A DNA stretch of 64,000 nt, from positions 310,001 through 374,000 of the forward strand of contig NZ_JOFL01000016.1 of the NCBI RefSeq assembly GCF_000719265.1. The letters are read 5' to 3'. The notes beneath the pieces were generated by a model that had not been told where the DNA came from, did no database searches, and saw only the letters and a program-made list of their open reading frames with translations. This DNA comes from Streptomyces roseoverticillatus. GTDB lineage: Bacteria > Actinomycetota > Actinomycetes > Streptomycetales > Streptomycetaceae. Made by a program: the position numbers and the translations under genes. Every line of letters starts with the position of its first letter. The stretch's first letter is position 1. This document shows positions 50,093-58,672 of the stretch, piece after piece.

Positions 50093-51784
50093 ATGCGGCT
50101 GCGCGCACTCCTGGAGACCGAAGTGCTGGGCCTCCGACTGCTCGGCGGCGAGGACGAGCTGGACCGCACGGTGCGCGGCGTGATGACGACCGACCTGCGC
50201 GACCCGAGCCGCTACCTCTCCGGCGGCGAACTCGTGCTCACCGGCCTCGCCTGGCGGCGGGAGCCGGAGGACTCCGAGCGGTTCGTGCGGATCCTCACGG
50301 GGGCGGGCGTGGCGGGGCTCGCGGCGGGCGAGGCCGAGATGGCCTCCATCCCTGACGACCTCATCCGGGCGTGCGCCCGGCACCGCCTGCCACTGTTCTC
50401 GGTCAACGAGAACGTCTCGTTCGCCTCCATCACCGAGCACGTCGTGCGGCAGGTGTCGAGCGAGCGCGCCGGGGACCTGGCGGCGGTCGTGGACCGGCAC
50501 CGCCGGCTGATGACGTCCGGCCCGGCCGGCGGGGGCCCCGAGGTCGTCCTCGACCTGCTGGGCTCCGACCTGGACCTGCGGGCGTGGGTGCTGTCCCCGA
50601 CCGGCCGCCCCATCGCGGGCTCCTCGCTCGCGGGCGCGGGTCCCGAGCTGCCCGCCGCGGTCAGCGCGACCCTGGCCGGCGAGCACCTGGCCGCCGCCCG
50701 CACGGGCCGGCGCGGGCCGCACCGCGTGACCGCCGGCGGCGACACGTACTCGCTGTTCCCCATCAGCCACAGCGGCCGCGCACTGGCCGCCCGTGACGTC
50801 CGCGAGACCGTCCTGTCCGACTGGTTCCTCGCCGTCGAGGCCGACGCCGGCGACTGGTCGCCCGAGCGGCTGGACCTGCTCGACGGCGTCACCCAACTGA
50901 TCGCGGTCGAGCGGGACCGGCGCGACGCCGCCCGCACGGTCCGCCGCCGGCTCGCCCAGGAGGTGCTCGAACTCGTCCAGACGGGCGCGGCCCCCGCCGA
51001 GATCGCCGCCCGCCTGCGCGTCGCGGCCCCCGTCCTGCTGCCCGGCCTCGGCACCGCGCCGCACTGGCAGGTCGTCGTCGCCCGCGTCGAGTGGGAGGAC
51101 GGCGACATCCCCGGCGGGCCGGTCGCCCAGGCCCTCCTGGAGGAGATGCTGGCCGCCCCCGAAGCCTCCGGGCCCGAGCCGTCCGACCGGATCGCCGTCG
51201 CCCACATGGGCGACGAGGCGGTGGCGCTCGTACCGCTGCCCGCGGTGCCGGCGGGGACCGAGGGCGACGAGGCGGCGGGCCAGGCGCCCGGACTGCACGC
51301 GGACCGCATCCTCGCCGCCCTCCGCGAACCGCTCTCCCGCGGCCTCGACGACGACGGCCGCCTCACCCTCGGCGTCAGTGCCGCCGTGCACTCGGCGGAG
51401 GGCCTGCGCGGGGCCCTGGAGGAGGCCCGGCACGCCCGCCGGGTCGCCGCCGCCCGCCCGGGCCGCGTGTGCGCGGCGGGCCACCAGGAGCTGGCCTCGC
51501 ACGTCCTGCTGCTGCCGTTCGTCCCCGACGACGTCCGCCGCGCCTTCACCGCCCGGCTCCTGGACCCGCTGCGCGACTACGACCGCCGCCACCGCGCCGA
51601 GCTCATCCCGACGCTGGAGGCGTTCCTGGACTGCGACGGCTCCTGGACCCGGTGCGCGACGCGGCTGCATCTGCATGTCAACACCCTGCGCTACCGCGTG
51701 GGCAGGATCGAGCAACTGACGGGCCGGGACCTGTCGCGCCTGGAGGACAAGCTGGACTTCTTCCTGGCCCTGCGCATGAGCTGA
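50093..51784 (+). CDS. pucR: PucR-family transcriptional regulator
   Basis: A 563-residue regulator. The N-terminal PucR domain (RLRALLETEVLGLRLLGGEDELDRTVRGVMTTDLRDPSRYLSGGELVLTGLAW, residues 2-54) is followed by a GGDEF-like middle and a C-terminal Fis-type helix-turn-helix, LHVNTLRYRVGRIEQLTGRDLSRLEDKLDFFLAL. PucR proteins sense purine breakdown products and switch purine catabolism genes. Divergent from the xanthine dehydrogenase operon across 263 bases, so it most likely controls that operon. It could also act on the distant urate locus. Confidence 0.92.
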   Translation: MRLRALLETEVLGLRLLGGEDELDRTVRGVMTTDLRDPSRYLSGGELVLTGLAWRREPEDSERFVRILTGAGVAGLAAGEAEMASIPDDLIRACARHRLPLFSVNENVSFASITEHVVRQVSSERAGDLAAVVDRHRRLMTSGPAGGGPEVVLDLLGSDLDLRAWVLSPTGRPIAGSSLAGAGPELPAAVSATLAGEHLAAARTGRRGPHRVTAGGDTYSLFPISHSGRALAARDVRETVLSDWFLAVEADAGDWSPERLDLLDGVTQLIAVERDRRDAARTVRRRLAQEVLELVQTGAAPAEIAARLRVAAPVLLPGLGTAPHWQVVVARVEWEDGDIPGGPVAQALLEEMLAAPEASGPEPSDRIAVAHMGDEAVALVPLPAVPAGTEGDEAAGQAPGLHADRILAALREPLSRGLDDDGRLTLGVSAAVHSAEGLRGALEEARHARRVAAARPGRVCAAGHQELASHVLLLPFVPDDVRRAFTARLLDPLRDYDRRHRAELIPTLEAFLDCDGSWTRCATRLHLHVNTLRYRVGRIEQLTGRDLSRLEDKLDFFLALRMS

Positions 51785-51794
51785 CCGGTGCAGG

Positions 51795-51832
51795 CGGACC
51801 CGCCGGACCGGCCTGCCGGCCCGGCGGGTCCG
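51795..51832 (+). terminator. 12-bp stem terminator after pucR
   Basis: CGGACCCGCCGG (51795-51806) and CCGGCGGGTCCG (51821-51832) pair perfectly, ten bases after the pucR stop. Confidence 0.8.
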
Positions 51833-51885
51833 GGACGTACGACAAAAGACCGGTGCCGTACGCAGAAAGGAGGAGTCGCGCCCAA

Positions 51886-51930
51886 GTGGCGTACGGCTCC
51901 TGCGGCAGGCGCGCATCATCACGGATATGA
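51886..51930 (+). CDS. possible 14-residue ORF coupled to the zinc-finger gene
   Basis: GTG 51886 opens VAYGSCGRRASSRI and stops at TGA 51930, which overlaps the next gene's ATG (ATGA). AAAGGAGG lies upstream but at 12 bases, longer than usual. The next ATG has no ribosome binding site of its own, so coupling would explain its translation. A GGAG...CTCC hairpin spans this region and is an alternative reason for the conservation-like look. Confidence 0.3.
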   Translation: MAYGSCGRRASSRI

Positions 51931-52172
51931 GTGATCCTGACGAGGCGTGCCCCGGCCCGCACGCCTTCTGCAAGGGCTGCAGAGGGAGCGGCGACTACCA
52001 CGCGGCCGTGCTCTACCTCGACCAGTCCGGCGAGGGCGGCAACATGACGGGCGCTCACCTCTGCCCCTACTGCACGGGCCGGGGGTTCTTCTGCAAGCAC
52101 CACCCCCCGTGCCGGGTCCTGCACGAGGACGACACGGCCGTCATCGGCCCGGACGCGCTGCCGCCGGTGTGA
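51927..52172 (+). CDS. small DnaJ-like zinc-finger protein
   Basis: An 81-residue protein with CKGCRGSG, CPYCTGRG and a CKHHPPC cluster. The C-x2-C-x-G-x-G pattern is that of half a DnaJ central domain and should bind zinc. No membrane segment or enzyme motif. The stop is three bases from the stop of the convergent ribosomal protection protein gene. Function unknown. Confidence 0.7.
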   Translation: MSDPDEACPGPHAFCKGCRGSGDYHAAVLYLDQSGEGGNMTGAHLCPYCTGRGFFCKHHPPCRVLHEDDTAVIGPDALPPV

Positions 52173-52175
52173 GGG

Positions 52176-54194
52176 TCAGGCCCGCACCGCCGTCAGCCGG
52201 CGCAGGTACGCCGCACGGTTGAGGGGGTCGCCGTCCGTGCGCGGGCGCCGCGGGGGACGGCCCCGGTGGGGCCGGTCCTCGGCGGGGTGGGTCCACCAGA
52301 GGGCCTCGCCGCGGGTGAGGGCGGGCAGGCGGCGTTCGGCGTCCGGGGCGTGGCGGGCCGGGATGGTGCCCTTGAGGACGCACACCTCCGGGCCCGTCTC
52401 CGTGTCGTGGATCTCGGCTTCCAGTGCCGCCAGCGCTCCCGCGACGGCGCTCAGGGTGTCGGCGGGAGCCTCCAGTTCGTAGGCGTGGCAGGGTTCGTAC
52501 ACCGTGGTGCCCGCCCGTGCCAGGGCCGCCATGAGGACGAGCGGGGTCAGGCGGCGGAAGTCGGCGGCGGTGCTGACGGGGGCGGCGTAGCCGGAGCGGG
52601 TCAGGGTGACGGTGCAGTCGGTGACCGGCCAGCCGTACAGGCCCTGGGCGAGGGTGCGGTGGACGGTCTCCTCGATGGCGCGGTCGAAGGCGAGGGGCAG
52701 CGCCCCGAGTTCGGTGTCGCGCCGGAAGACCGTGCCCGAGCCGGGGGCGCCCGGTTCGGTGCGCAGGCCGATGGTGGCCCAGAAGACGTGGCCGCCGTGC
52801 CGGTCGATCTCCTCGTACGCCTCGCCCGTGCCGGTGAGCCGCTCGCGGTGGACGGTGCTGCTCGGCTCGAAGACGGCCTCGACGCCGAACTCCCCGGCGA
52901 GCGTCGCCGCGATGATCTCCTTCTGCACCTCGCCGTAGAGGAGGACGGACGTGCCGCCGCCCGCCGGCAGGGTGCGGGTGCCGATGAGCGGGTCCTGGTC
53001 GGCGAGCGCGGCGAGGGCGCCGTGCAGCCGGGCGGCGTCCTCGGGGCGTACGGGCCTGACGACGGTTTCCAGGCTCGGCGCGGCGAAGTGCCGGTGGTGC
53101 GCGCCGTCGCGGACGGGGCCGAGGCGGTCGCCCACCCTGACCTCGGGCAGGCCCCGGATCCGGGCGATGTCGCCTGCCGTGGCGCGGCGGCGGACCGCGC
53201 CGGGCTCCCCGGCCTCGACCGCCGTGAGGGAGGTGACGCGCCCGGCGTGCTCCGTGCGGACGCCGTCGGCGTGCTGCCGGTGGAGGGTGATCCGGTCGCG
53301 CTCGGAGACCGCGCCGGAGAAGAGGCGCAGGTAGGCGGTCTTCTCCCCGGAGGGGCCGCGGTCGACGGCGAAGACCGTGCCGGTGGCCTCCCGGCCGGTG
53401 CGGCGCGCGGGCGGCAGGTAGCGGACGATGCCGTCGACGAGACCGGCCACGCCCTGGCCGGAGAGGGCCGAGCCGAAGTACACGGGGTGGACGCGTCCGA
53501 GCGCGGTCTGCCGTGCGAGCGTCCGCCGCAGTTCCCAGGGCGTCACGGGCCGGTCCTCGACCAGCTTCGCGAGCAGCGCGTCGTCGTGCTCGGCCAGGGT
53601 CTCGGCCATGGCCTCGCGGAAGGCGGGGTCCTCGTACGAGCCGGGCACGGTGCGGGCGCCGGGCGCGCCGATGCCATGGACGGTGCCCATGGGCACGATG
53701 TGCGGGGTGAGCCGGCGGCGGACGGCGGCGAGGGTCTCCGCCTCGCGGGCCCCCGCGCGGTCGGTCTTGTTGACGAACAGGAGGGTGGGCAGGCGGAGCC
53801 GGCGCAGCGTCTTCATCAGCACGCGCGTTTGCGCCTGCACACCTTCGACGGCGGACAGGACGAGCACGGCGCCGTCGAGGACGCCCAGGGCGCGCTCGAC
53901 CTCGGCGATGAAGTCGCTGTGGCCGGGGGTGTCGACGAGGTTGACGCGCAGGCCTCCGACGCGGAAGGGAGCGACGGCGGTGCGGATGGTGATGCCGCGA
54001 CGGCGTTCGATCTCGCCACTGTCGGTACGGGTGCTGCCGGCGTCGACGCTGCCGAGCCGGTCGATGGCGCCGGCGTCGAAGAGCAGGCGCTCGGTGAGGC
54101 TGGTCTTACCCGCGTCGACGTGCGCGAGGACGCCGATGTTCAGGACGGGCCGCGCGGGCAGGGAGAGCCCGGAGAGCAGGGTGTGCGTACGCAA
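52176..54194 (-). CDS. Tet(M)/OtrA-type ribosomal protection GTPase
   Basis: A 672-residue translation-factor GTPase of the Tet(M)/Tet(O)/OtrA family, EF-G paralogues that push tetracycline off the ribosome. Seen: G1 AHVDAGKTS, switch I RRGITI, G3 DTPGHSDF, G4 NKTDRAG, domain II SALSGQG and onward, GEVQKEIIAATL in domain III/IV, and the family C-terminus DGDPLNRAAYL. Length fits OtrA (about 660). The start is a TTG at 54194, with GAGGA upstream and no better codon before the P-loop. Actual resistance depends on expression and the domain IV loops. No tetracycline genes are nearby. Confidence 0.88.
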   Translation of the reverse strand: MRTHTLLSGLSLPARPVLNIGVLAHVDAGKTSLTERLLFDAGAIDRLGSVDAGSTRTDSGEIERRRGITIRTAVAPFRVGGLRVNLVDTPGHSDFIAEVERALGVLDGAVLVLSAVEGVQAQTRVLMKTLRRLRLPTLLFVNKTDRAGAREAETLAAVRRRLTPHIVPMGTVHGIGAPGARTVPGSYEDPAFREAMAETLAEHDDALLAKLVEDRPVTPWELRRTLARQTALGRVHPVYFGSALSGQGVAGLVDGIVRYLPPARRTGREATGTVFAVDRGPSGEKTAYLRLFSGAVSERDRITLHRQHADGVRTEHAGRVTSLTAVEAGEPGAVRRRATAGDIARIRGLPEVRVGDRLGPVRDGAHHRHFAAPSLETVVRPVRPEDAARLHGALAALADQDPLIGTRTLPAGGGTSVLLYGEVQKEIIAATLAGEFGVEAVFEPSSTVHRERLTGTGEAYEEIDRHGGHVFWATIGLRTEPGAPGSGTVFRRDTELGALPLAFDRAIEETVHRTLAQGLYGWPVTDCTVTLTRSGYAAPVSTAADFRRLTPLVLMAALARAGTTVYEPCHAYELEAPADTLSAVAGALAALEAEIHDTETGPEVCVLKGTIPARHAPDAERRLPALTRGEALWWTHPAEDRPHRGRPPRRPRTDGDPLNRAAYLRRLTAVRA

Positions 54195-54558
54195 AGGAGT
54201 CCTCGGGAGAAGTCATCCGGTCAGGGCGCTGGAGGGTTCCGAGGCGCTGGCGCATGGCATGTCTCCCGACGTGTCCCGAGGTGCATGGGTTTCGCTGCGC
54301 GCACGAGGCGCGCGCCGCCATCCTGGCAGCCGCGCGGCACGGAGATCCAGCGATTTTCCGGCGCGCCCAACGAGCACAGATGAGCACCTCCGCGCTCAAT
54401 GTCCGCACATTCATGCTCACTCTTGGTAATCTGCCGCTACCGCTGGGAGAGAGCCTTTGTGAATTGCTTCACACCTGACCCTTGGCCGGGCCCGCTTCTT
54501 CGTGCTGAGATGCGGTCACGGCTGCTTCCAGCTCGACGGCGCGCTTGGGGAGGGCACT
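54195..54558. promoter_or_regulatory. 364-bp divergent region with a 6-4-6 palindrome
   Basis: No gene is convincing. TGTGAATTGCTTCACA (54458-54473) is a perfect 6-4-6 palindrome, 86 bases before the TPR-like gene. On the other side, ATG ACT TCT... 33 bases before the TTG of the resistance gene opens a short alternative-frame ORF that overlaps it; its meaning is unclear. Confidence 0.45.
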
Positions 54559-55374
54559 GTGGCGGACACCGCCATGCGTAATGCGGGGTTGCCGGAGCCG
54601 CGGGGACCGCAGGGGGCGGATCCGCGGGGGGACGATCCGCTGGAACGGGCCGTGTGGCGGCTGCGGTCCCGCGCCTGCTGGGACGACGCCGCGGCCCTGC
54701 TCGCGCCGCGCGCCGACGCCGAGCCGGGCCCGGCCCTGCAGCGGACGGCGGTCCTGACCGAGCGCTGCATGTTCACCGGGGAGGGCTGGGGCGCCGCCGA
54801 GGACGCCCTGCGCGCGGCGGAAGCACTGGCCGCGGACGACGAAGAGCGGGGGGCGGCGGCCTGCGAGCGCGGCCATCTCGCCTACGCGTCCACCCTCTTG
54901 GGCGTCCGCGACCGGGCGGACGAGGCCCGTTCGGCCCTGGGCAGGGCCGCGGCCCTGCTCGCGCCGGGGTCACCGACGCGCCCCTTGCTGCACTTCCGGC
55001 GCGGCCTGATCGCCCAGCACCTGTCGGACAACCCCTCCGACGCGACGGCCGCCTTCGAGCGCGCCCACGCGGGGGCGACGACCCAGGGGCAGCGCCTGCT
55101 GCTCTCCTTCACCTGGCGGCACGTGGCGGCCATGGCCGAGCACGAGGGCAGGTTCGCGGAGGCGCGGTACGGCTTCGGGGAGTCGCTGCGCATCCGGGAG
55201 GAGCTGGGCTATCTCGTCGGCATCGCCCCGGCGCTGGTCTCGCTCGCCGCCGTCCTCGACGACCCCGGCGAGGCAGCCCGGCTGCGCGAGGAGGCCGCCC
55301 GGCTGGTCCGCCTGCTCGGCGGCGTCCCGGGCTGGCTGGCGGAACAGCTGGCGGCGGCACCGACCCCGGACTGA
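54559..55374 (+). CDS. TPR-like helical repeat protein
   Basis: A 271-residue, Ala/Arg/Leu-rich helical protein. Successive helix pairs (EDALRAAEALAADDEER, DEARSALGRAAALLAPG, ATAAFERAHAGATTQGQ, EARYGFGESLRIREELGY) have tetratricopeptide-like spacing. No catalytic motif, signal or membrane segment. GTG 54559 has GGGGAGG five bases upstream. It resembles the TPR part of AfsR/MalT-type regulators without the ATPase or DNA-binding domains. Its last codons and stop begin the pattern repeated in the 90-bp duplicates that follow. Function unknown. Confidence 0.7.
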   Translation: MADTAMRNAGLPEPRGPQGADPRGDDPLERAVWRLRSRACWDDAAALLAPRADAEPGPALQRTAVLTERCMFTGEGWGAAEDALRAAEALAADDEERGAAACERGHLAYASTLLGVRDRADEARSALGRAAALLAPGSPTRPLLHFRRGLIAQHLSDNPSDATAAFERAHAGATTQGQRLLLSFTWRHVAAMAEHEGRFAEARYGFGESLRIREELGYLVGIAPALVSLAAVLDDPGEAARLREEAARLVRLLGGVPGWLAEQLAAAPTPD

Positions 55375-55380
55375 ACCGGC

Positions 55381-55560
55381 CGGATCGATCAGCTCCACCC
55401 CGGACTGAACCGGCCCTACGCGACCGACTCAGCCGCACCCGGCATCAACCCGGCCCCGGACCGGCCCTGCCGGATCGATCAACTCCACCCCGGACCGACC
55501 CGGCCGTACGCGACCGACTCAGCCGCACCCGGCATCAACCCGGACCCGGACCGGCCCGGC
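55381..55560. repeat. two tandem 90-bp repeats between convergent genes
   Basis: Units 55381-55470 and 55471-55560 differ at only a handful of positions. Both contain CGGATCGATCARCTCCACCC and CGACTCAGCCGCACCCGGCA. The end of the upstream gene (CCCCGGACTGAACCGGCC with its TGA) resembles part of the unit, as if the repeat arose by duplicating gene-end DNA. Length is a multiple of three but no ribosome binding site or codon bias supports coding. Confidence 0.85.
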
Positions 55561-55601
55561 GCGCCCCAGTCCGCCGCGCGGGCCCCCGCCCGCAGCAGCT
55601 C

Positions 55602-56447
55602 TCACTCCGCTCCCGCGAAGTGTCCTCTCACCAGGGCCTCGGCCCGTTCCACGTCGTGCGCGGCCAGCGCCTCCAGCAGCGCCACGTGCTCGGCCGCGTC
55701 GGCGACGAGGTCGGCCGTACAGTGCGGCCCGCCGTGCGCCGCGGGCCACTGCGCGCGCCGGTGGAGCTCGTCGGCGACGGCGACGAGCCGGCGGTTGCCC
55801 GCGAGGCCGAGGAGCGCGCGGTGGAAGGCCCGGTCGGCCTCGGCGTAGAGGACGCGGTCGCCGGTGGCCGCCGCGGCGCAGGCGGTCTCGGCGAGCGGGC
55901 GGAGCCCGTCCCAGCCGGCGGCCGGGACCGTACGGGCGAGCCGCAGCAGGACCGGGACCTCCAGCAGGGCGCGCACCTCGGCGAGCTCGGCCAGATCGCG
56001 CGCGGTGCGCGTGGCGACGCGGAAGCCCCGGTTGGGGACGACCTCGACGGCGCCCTCCAGGGCGAGCTGCTGCATCGCCTCCCGTACGGGCGTGGCCGAC
56101 ACGCCGAAGCGCTCGCCGAGCGCGGGGCCCGAGTAGACCTCGCCCGGTATCAGCTCGCCGCTGACGAGGGCCTTGCGCAGGGCGTCCAGGATCTGGCCGC
56201 GCACGGAGTGGCGCTGCGGCATCCTGCGTGCGGGAGCGTGCGCGGGGGCGGCACACGGGACCCCGTACTCCTGCTCGCCGTGAACGTGCTCACCCCGGGC
56301 ACCCTCGCCGTGCACCTCGGCGGGGCCGCCGCCGCGGCTGCCGGCGGGAGCGCCGCCACGGACGGCCGCGCCGCGCGCGACCTGCGCCGGCATCTCGGCG
56401 AAGAGCCTCGCGGCCGGCGGCGCGGCGTGGGATCTTCCCTGCTCCAT
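55602..56447 (-). CDS. GntR-family (FadR-like) transcriptional regulator
   Basis: A 281-residue regulator. A disordered ~75-residue N-terminal stretch precedes the winged helix (GQILDALRKALVSGELIPGEVYSGPALGERFGVSATPVREAMQQLALEGAVEVVPNRGFRVA, residues about 85-145) and an FCD-type helical effector domain with DRAFHRALLGLAGN and a late EHVALLEALAAHD containing metal-binding His. ATG 56447 has AGGAGG seven bases upstream. Divergent from the FhuF-like gene across an iron box. Target and effector unknown. Confidence 0.88.
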   Translation of the reverse strand: MEQGRSHAAPPAARLFAEMPAQVARGAAVRGGAPAGSRGGGPAEVHGEGARGEHVHGEQEYGVPCAAPAHAPARRMPQRHSVRGQILDALRKALVSGELIPGEVYSGPALGERFGVSATPVREAMQQLALEGAVEVVPNRGFRVATRTARDLAELAEVRALLEVPVLLRLARTVPAAGWDGLRPLAETACAAAATGDRVLYAEADRAFHRALLGLAGNRRLVAVADELHRRAQWPAAHGGPHCTADLVADAAEHVALLEALAAHDVERAEALVRGHFAGAE

Positions 56448-56518
56448 TGGGGTCCTCCTGATGTCCTTTCTGAACCATAGGCGGCCCCGCGGACAGTTCA
56501 AACCCCGATCAACCGGGG

Positions 56519-56537
56519 TAAGGTAAGCCTAACCTGC
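56519..56537. promoter_or_regulatory. iron box (DmdR/IdeR-type operator)
   Basis: TAAGGTAAGCCTAACCTGC matches the actinomycete iron-box consensus TTAGGTTAGGCTAACCTAA at 14 of 19 positions. It lies 28 bases before the FhuF-like gene, so that gene should be repressed by DmdR1/IdeR when iron is plentiful. Confidence 0.8.
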
Positions 56538-56564
56538 AGAACGATCGCGATTCGGTGGTCCCGC

Positions 56565-57395
56565 ATGGCCCCTGCCTCCAGCGCCCCGGTTGCTCCGCCC
56601 CCGCTCACGGACGCCTACGCCCGCCTCGCCGAGGTCTACTCGGGCCTGACCCTGACGGCCGGACCGCCGCGCAGCGGCGAGGGCTGGCTGACCGCCGCCG
56701 GGCTCGCGGAGGGCGGCGCCGGGCTGGACGCCTTCCTCGCGTGGGACGACCAGCAGATCCTGCGGGAGTACGGGGAGCGGGCCCGCCCGGACGTCGTCGC
56801 GAGCTTCGGCCTGCACCGCTACGCGTGGGCGTCCTGCCTGCTCGTCACCGTCCCCTGGTTCCTGCACCGCAGGGTGCCGCGGCTTCCTCCCGAGGCCGTT
56901 TCCTTCCACCGCGCCCAGGGCCTGCTGACGGCCCTTGCACCGGAATTCGCCTGTCTGCCCGGCGACCCCGCAGCGGAACTGCCGGGCGCCCGGACAGTTC
57001 CCTGCGAAGAGGCGCTGCGCGCGGAACTGCGGGCCGCGGTCGCCGCGCATTTCGCGCCCGTCCTGGAGGGCTTCCGGCCACGGATGCGGCGCGGTCCGCG
57101 CGCCCTGTGGGGAATGGTGACGGACGAACTGGCCGAATCCTTGTGGTATGTGGGGCAGCTGCTCGGCGAGGAGGAGCGCGCCCGCCGCGAACTGCAGTTG
57201 CTGCTCCCGGGGGTGACGCCGCCGTACGTCGGCGGCGCGGCCTTCCGGATGCTTACCGGCCGCATGGGAGAGCCGATCCCGACCCGCGACCGGGCGAGCT
57301 GCTGCCTCTTCTACACCTTGCGTCCGCAGGACACCTGTACGACCTGCCCGCGTACATGCGACACGGACCGGGTGCATCGGCTGTCCGTAAGCTGA
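56565..57395 (+). CDS. FhuF-like (2Fe-2S) ferric siderophore reductase
   Basis: A 276-residue protein with the FhuF C-terminal cluster: CC at ASCCLFY, then ten residues on CTTC (QDTCTTCPRTC), the unusual C-C-x10-C-x2-C 2Fe-2S site. Upstream blocks GLHRYAWASCLLVTVPWFLHRRVPRLP and LWGMVTDELAESLWYVGQLLGEE also fit the family. It reduces ferric siderophores in the cytoplasm to release iron. The iron box upstream agrees. No siderophore transport genes are adjacent. Confidence 0.9.
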   Translation: MAPASSAPVAPPPLTDAYARLAEVYSGLTLTAGPPRSGEGWLTAAGLAEGGAGLDAFLAWDDQQILREYGERARPDVVASFGLHRYAWASCLLVTVPWFLHRRVPRLPPEAVSFHRAQGLLTALAPEFACLPGDPAAELPGARTVPCEEALRAELRAAVAAHFAPVLEGFRPRMRRGPRALWGMVTDELAESLWYVGQLLGEEERARRELQLLLPGVTPPYVGGAAFRMLTGRMGEPIPTRDRASCCLFYTLRPQDTCTTCPRTCDTDRVHRLSVS

Positions 57396-57593
57396 CCGGC
57401 CTCACACCACTCGATCGGGTGAGGTGAAGGGAACGCAATTCCCGCTTTGCTTAACGGCGTTCGAATTTCTTCGCACCTATCCGTATGCCGTTGCCCTCCA
57501 TTGGCAGGCAGTTGGCGCGAAACCCCTTGGCGAACGGACCGATTCCGACAGGATGGCGCGCGAAAGGCCGTACAGCTATGCAAGGGACGCAAG

Positions 57594-58637
57594 ATGAGAG
57601 TGACCGATATACCGCTGAATTGGATGCTCCCCTGTGTCGTGGCGCTCGCCGGGGTCGTGGTGGCGGTGACGGTGCTCGCACGCGGCCGGCACGGCGCGGA
57701 CGACTCGGGGGGCGGCTCGGACTCCTGGGAGCGCAACGAGGAGCGCAGACGCCGCAAGGAGGCCATCTACGGGAGCGCCTCGTACGTCCTCCTGTTCTGC
57801 TGCGCCGCGGTAGCCGCCGCCCTCTCCTTCCACGGTCTCGTGGGCTTCGGGCGGCAGAACCTGGGGCTCACGGGCGGCTGGGAGTACCTGGTGCCGTTCG
57901 GCCTCGACGGGGCGGCCATGTTCTGCTCGGTGCTGGCGGTGCGCGAGGCGAGCCACGGCGACGCCGCGCTCGGTTCCCGGATGCTCGTGTGGACCTTCGC
58001 CAGCGCGGCCGCCTGGTTCAACTGGGTGCACGCGCCGCGGGGCCTCGACCACGCGGGCGCGCCGCAGTTCTTCGCCGGCATGTCGCTGTCGGCGGCGGTC
58101 CTCTTCGACCGCGCGCTCAAGCAGACCCGCCGGGCCGCACTGCGCGAACAGGGCCTGGTGCCCAGGCCGTTGCCGCAGATCCGGATAGTCCGCTGGCTGC
58201 GGGCCCCGCGCGAGACCTTCGGCGCCTGGTCGCTGATGCTCCTGGAGGGCGTCCGCTCGCTGGACGAGGCCGTGGAGGAGGTCCGCGAGGACAAGCGGCA
58301 GCGGGCGCAGGCCAGGGCCCGCAGGAGGGAGGCGGGCAAGCTGGAGCGCGCCCGGCTCAAGGCGTACAACCGCCAGAACCGGGTGTGGGGGCGGGTCCGC
58401 GGTGGCCGGCAGGTGGAGGTCGGCGGGACCGCGGTGCCCGGCCCCGCGCAGCCGGCGCAGATCGGTTCGGACCCCTCCATAGTCGACCAGGGACAGCTTC
58501 CCGTCCGCGCGCGGCCGCTGCAGGCGGTCGGCGGCCCTGACCCGATCGACCTCACCGCGGAGGACGACACCCAGGCGATTCCCCGCCTGGACTCGCTCGA
58601 GGCGAAGCTCGCCCAGATCGAGCGGCAGTTCGGCTGA
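57594..58637 (+). CDS. DUF2637 (SpdB-like) membrane protein
   Basis: A 347-residue protein. An N-terminal membrane anchor (about 9-29), a charged Arg/Glu linker (WERNEERRRRKEAIYG), then three to four helices including FHGLVGFG and LVPFGLDGAAMFCSVLAVREA, the DUF2637 signature. The C-terminal half is a basic coiled region (EDKRQRAQARARRREAGKLERARLK) and a Pro-rich end. DUF2637 proteins are the chromosomal relatives of plasmid SpdB spread proteins; function on chromosomes is unknown. ATG 57594 follows AAGGGA. Confidence 0.82.
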   Translation: MRVTDIPLNWMLPCVVALAGVVVAVTVLARGRHGADDSGGGSDSWERNEERRRRKEAIYGSASYVLLFCCAAVAAALSFHGLVGFGRQNLGLTGGWEYLVPFGLDGAAMFCSVLAVREASHGDAALGSRMLVWTFASAAAWFNWVHAPRGLDHAGAPQFFAGMSLSAAVLFDRALKQTRRAALREQGLVPRPLPQIRIVRWLRAPRETFGAWSLMLLEGVRSLDEAVEEVREDKRQRAQARARRREAGKLERARLKAYNRQNRVWGRVRGGRQVEVGGTAVPGPAQPAQIGSDPSIVDQGQLPVRARPLQAVGGPDPIDLTAEDDTQAIPRLDSLEAKLAQIERQFG

Positions 58638-58672
58638 CGCCCCCGGGCCCTGGGTCGTCGCACGGCGACGGT

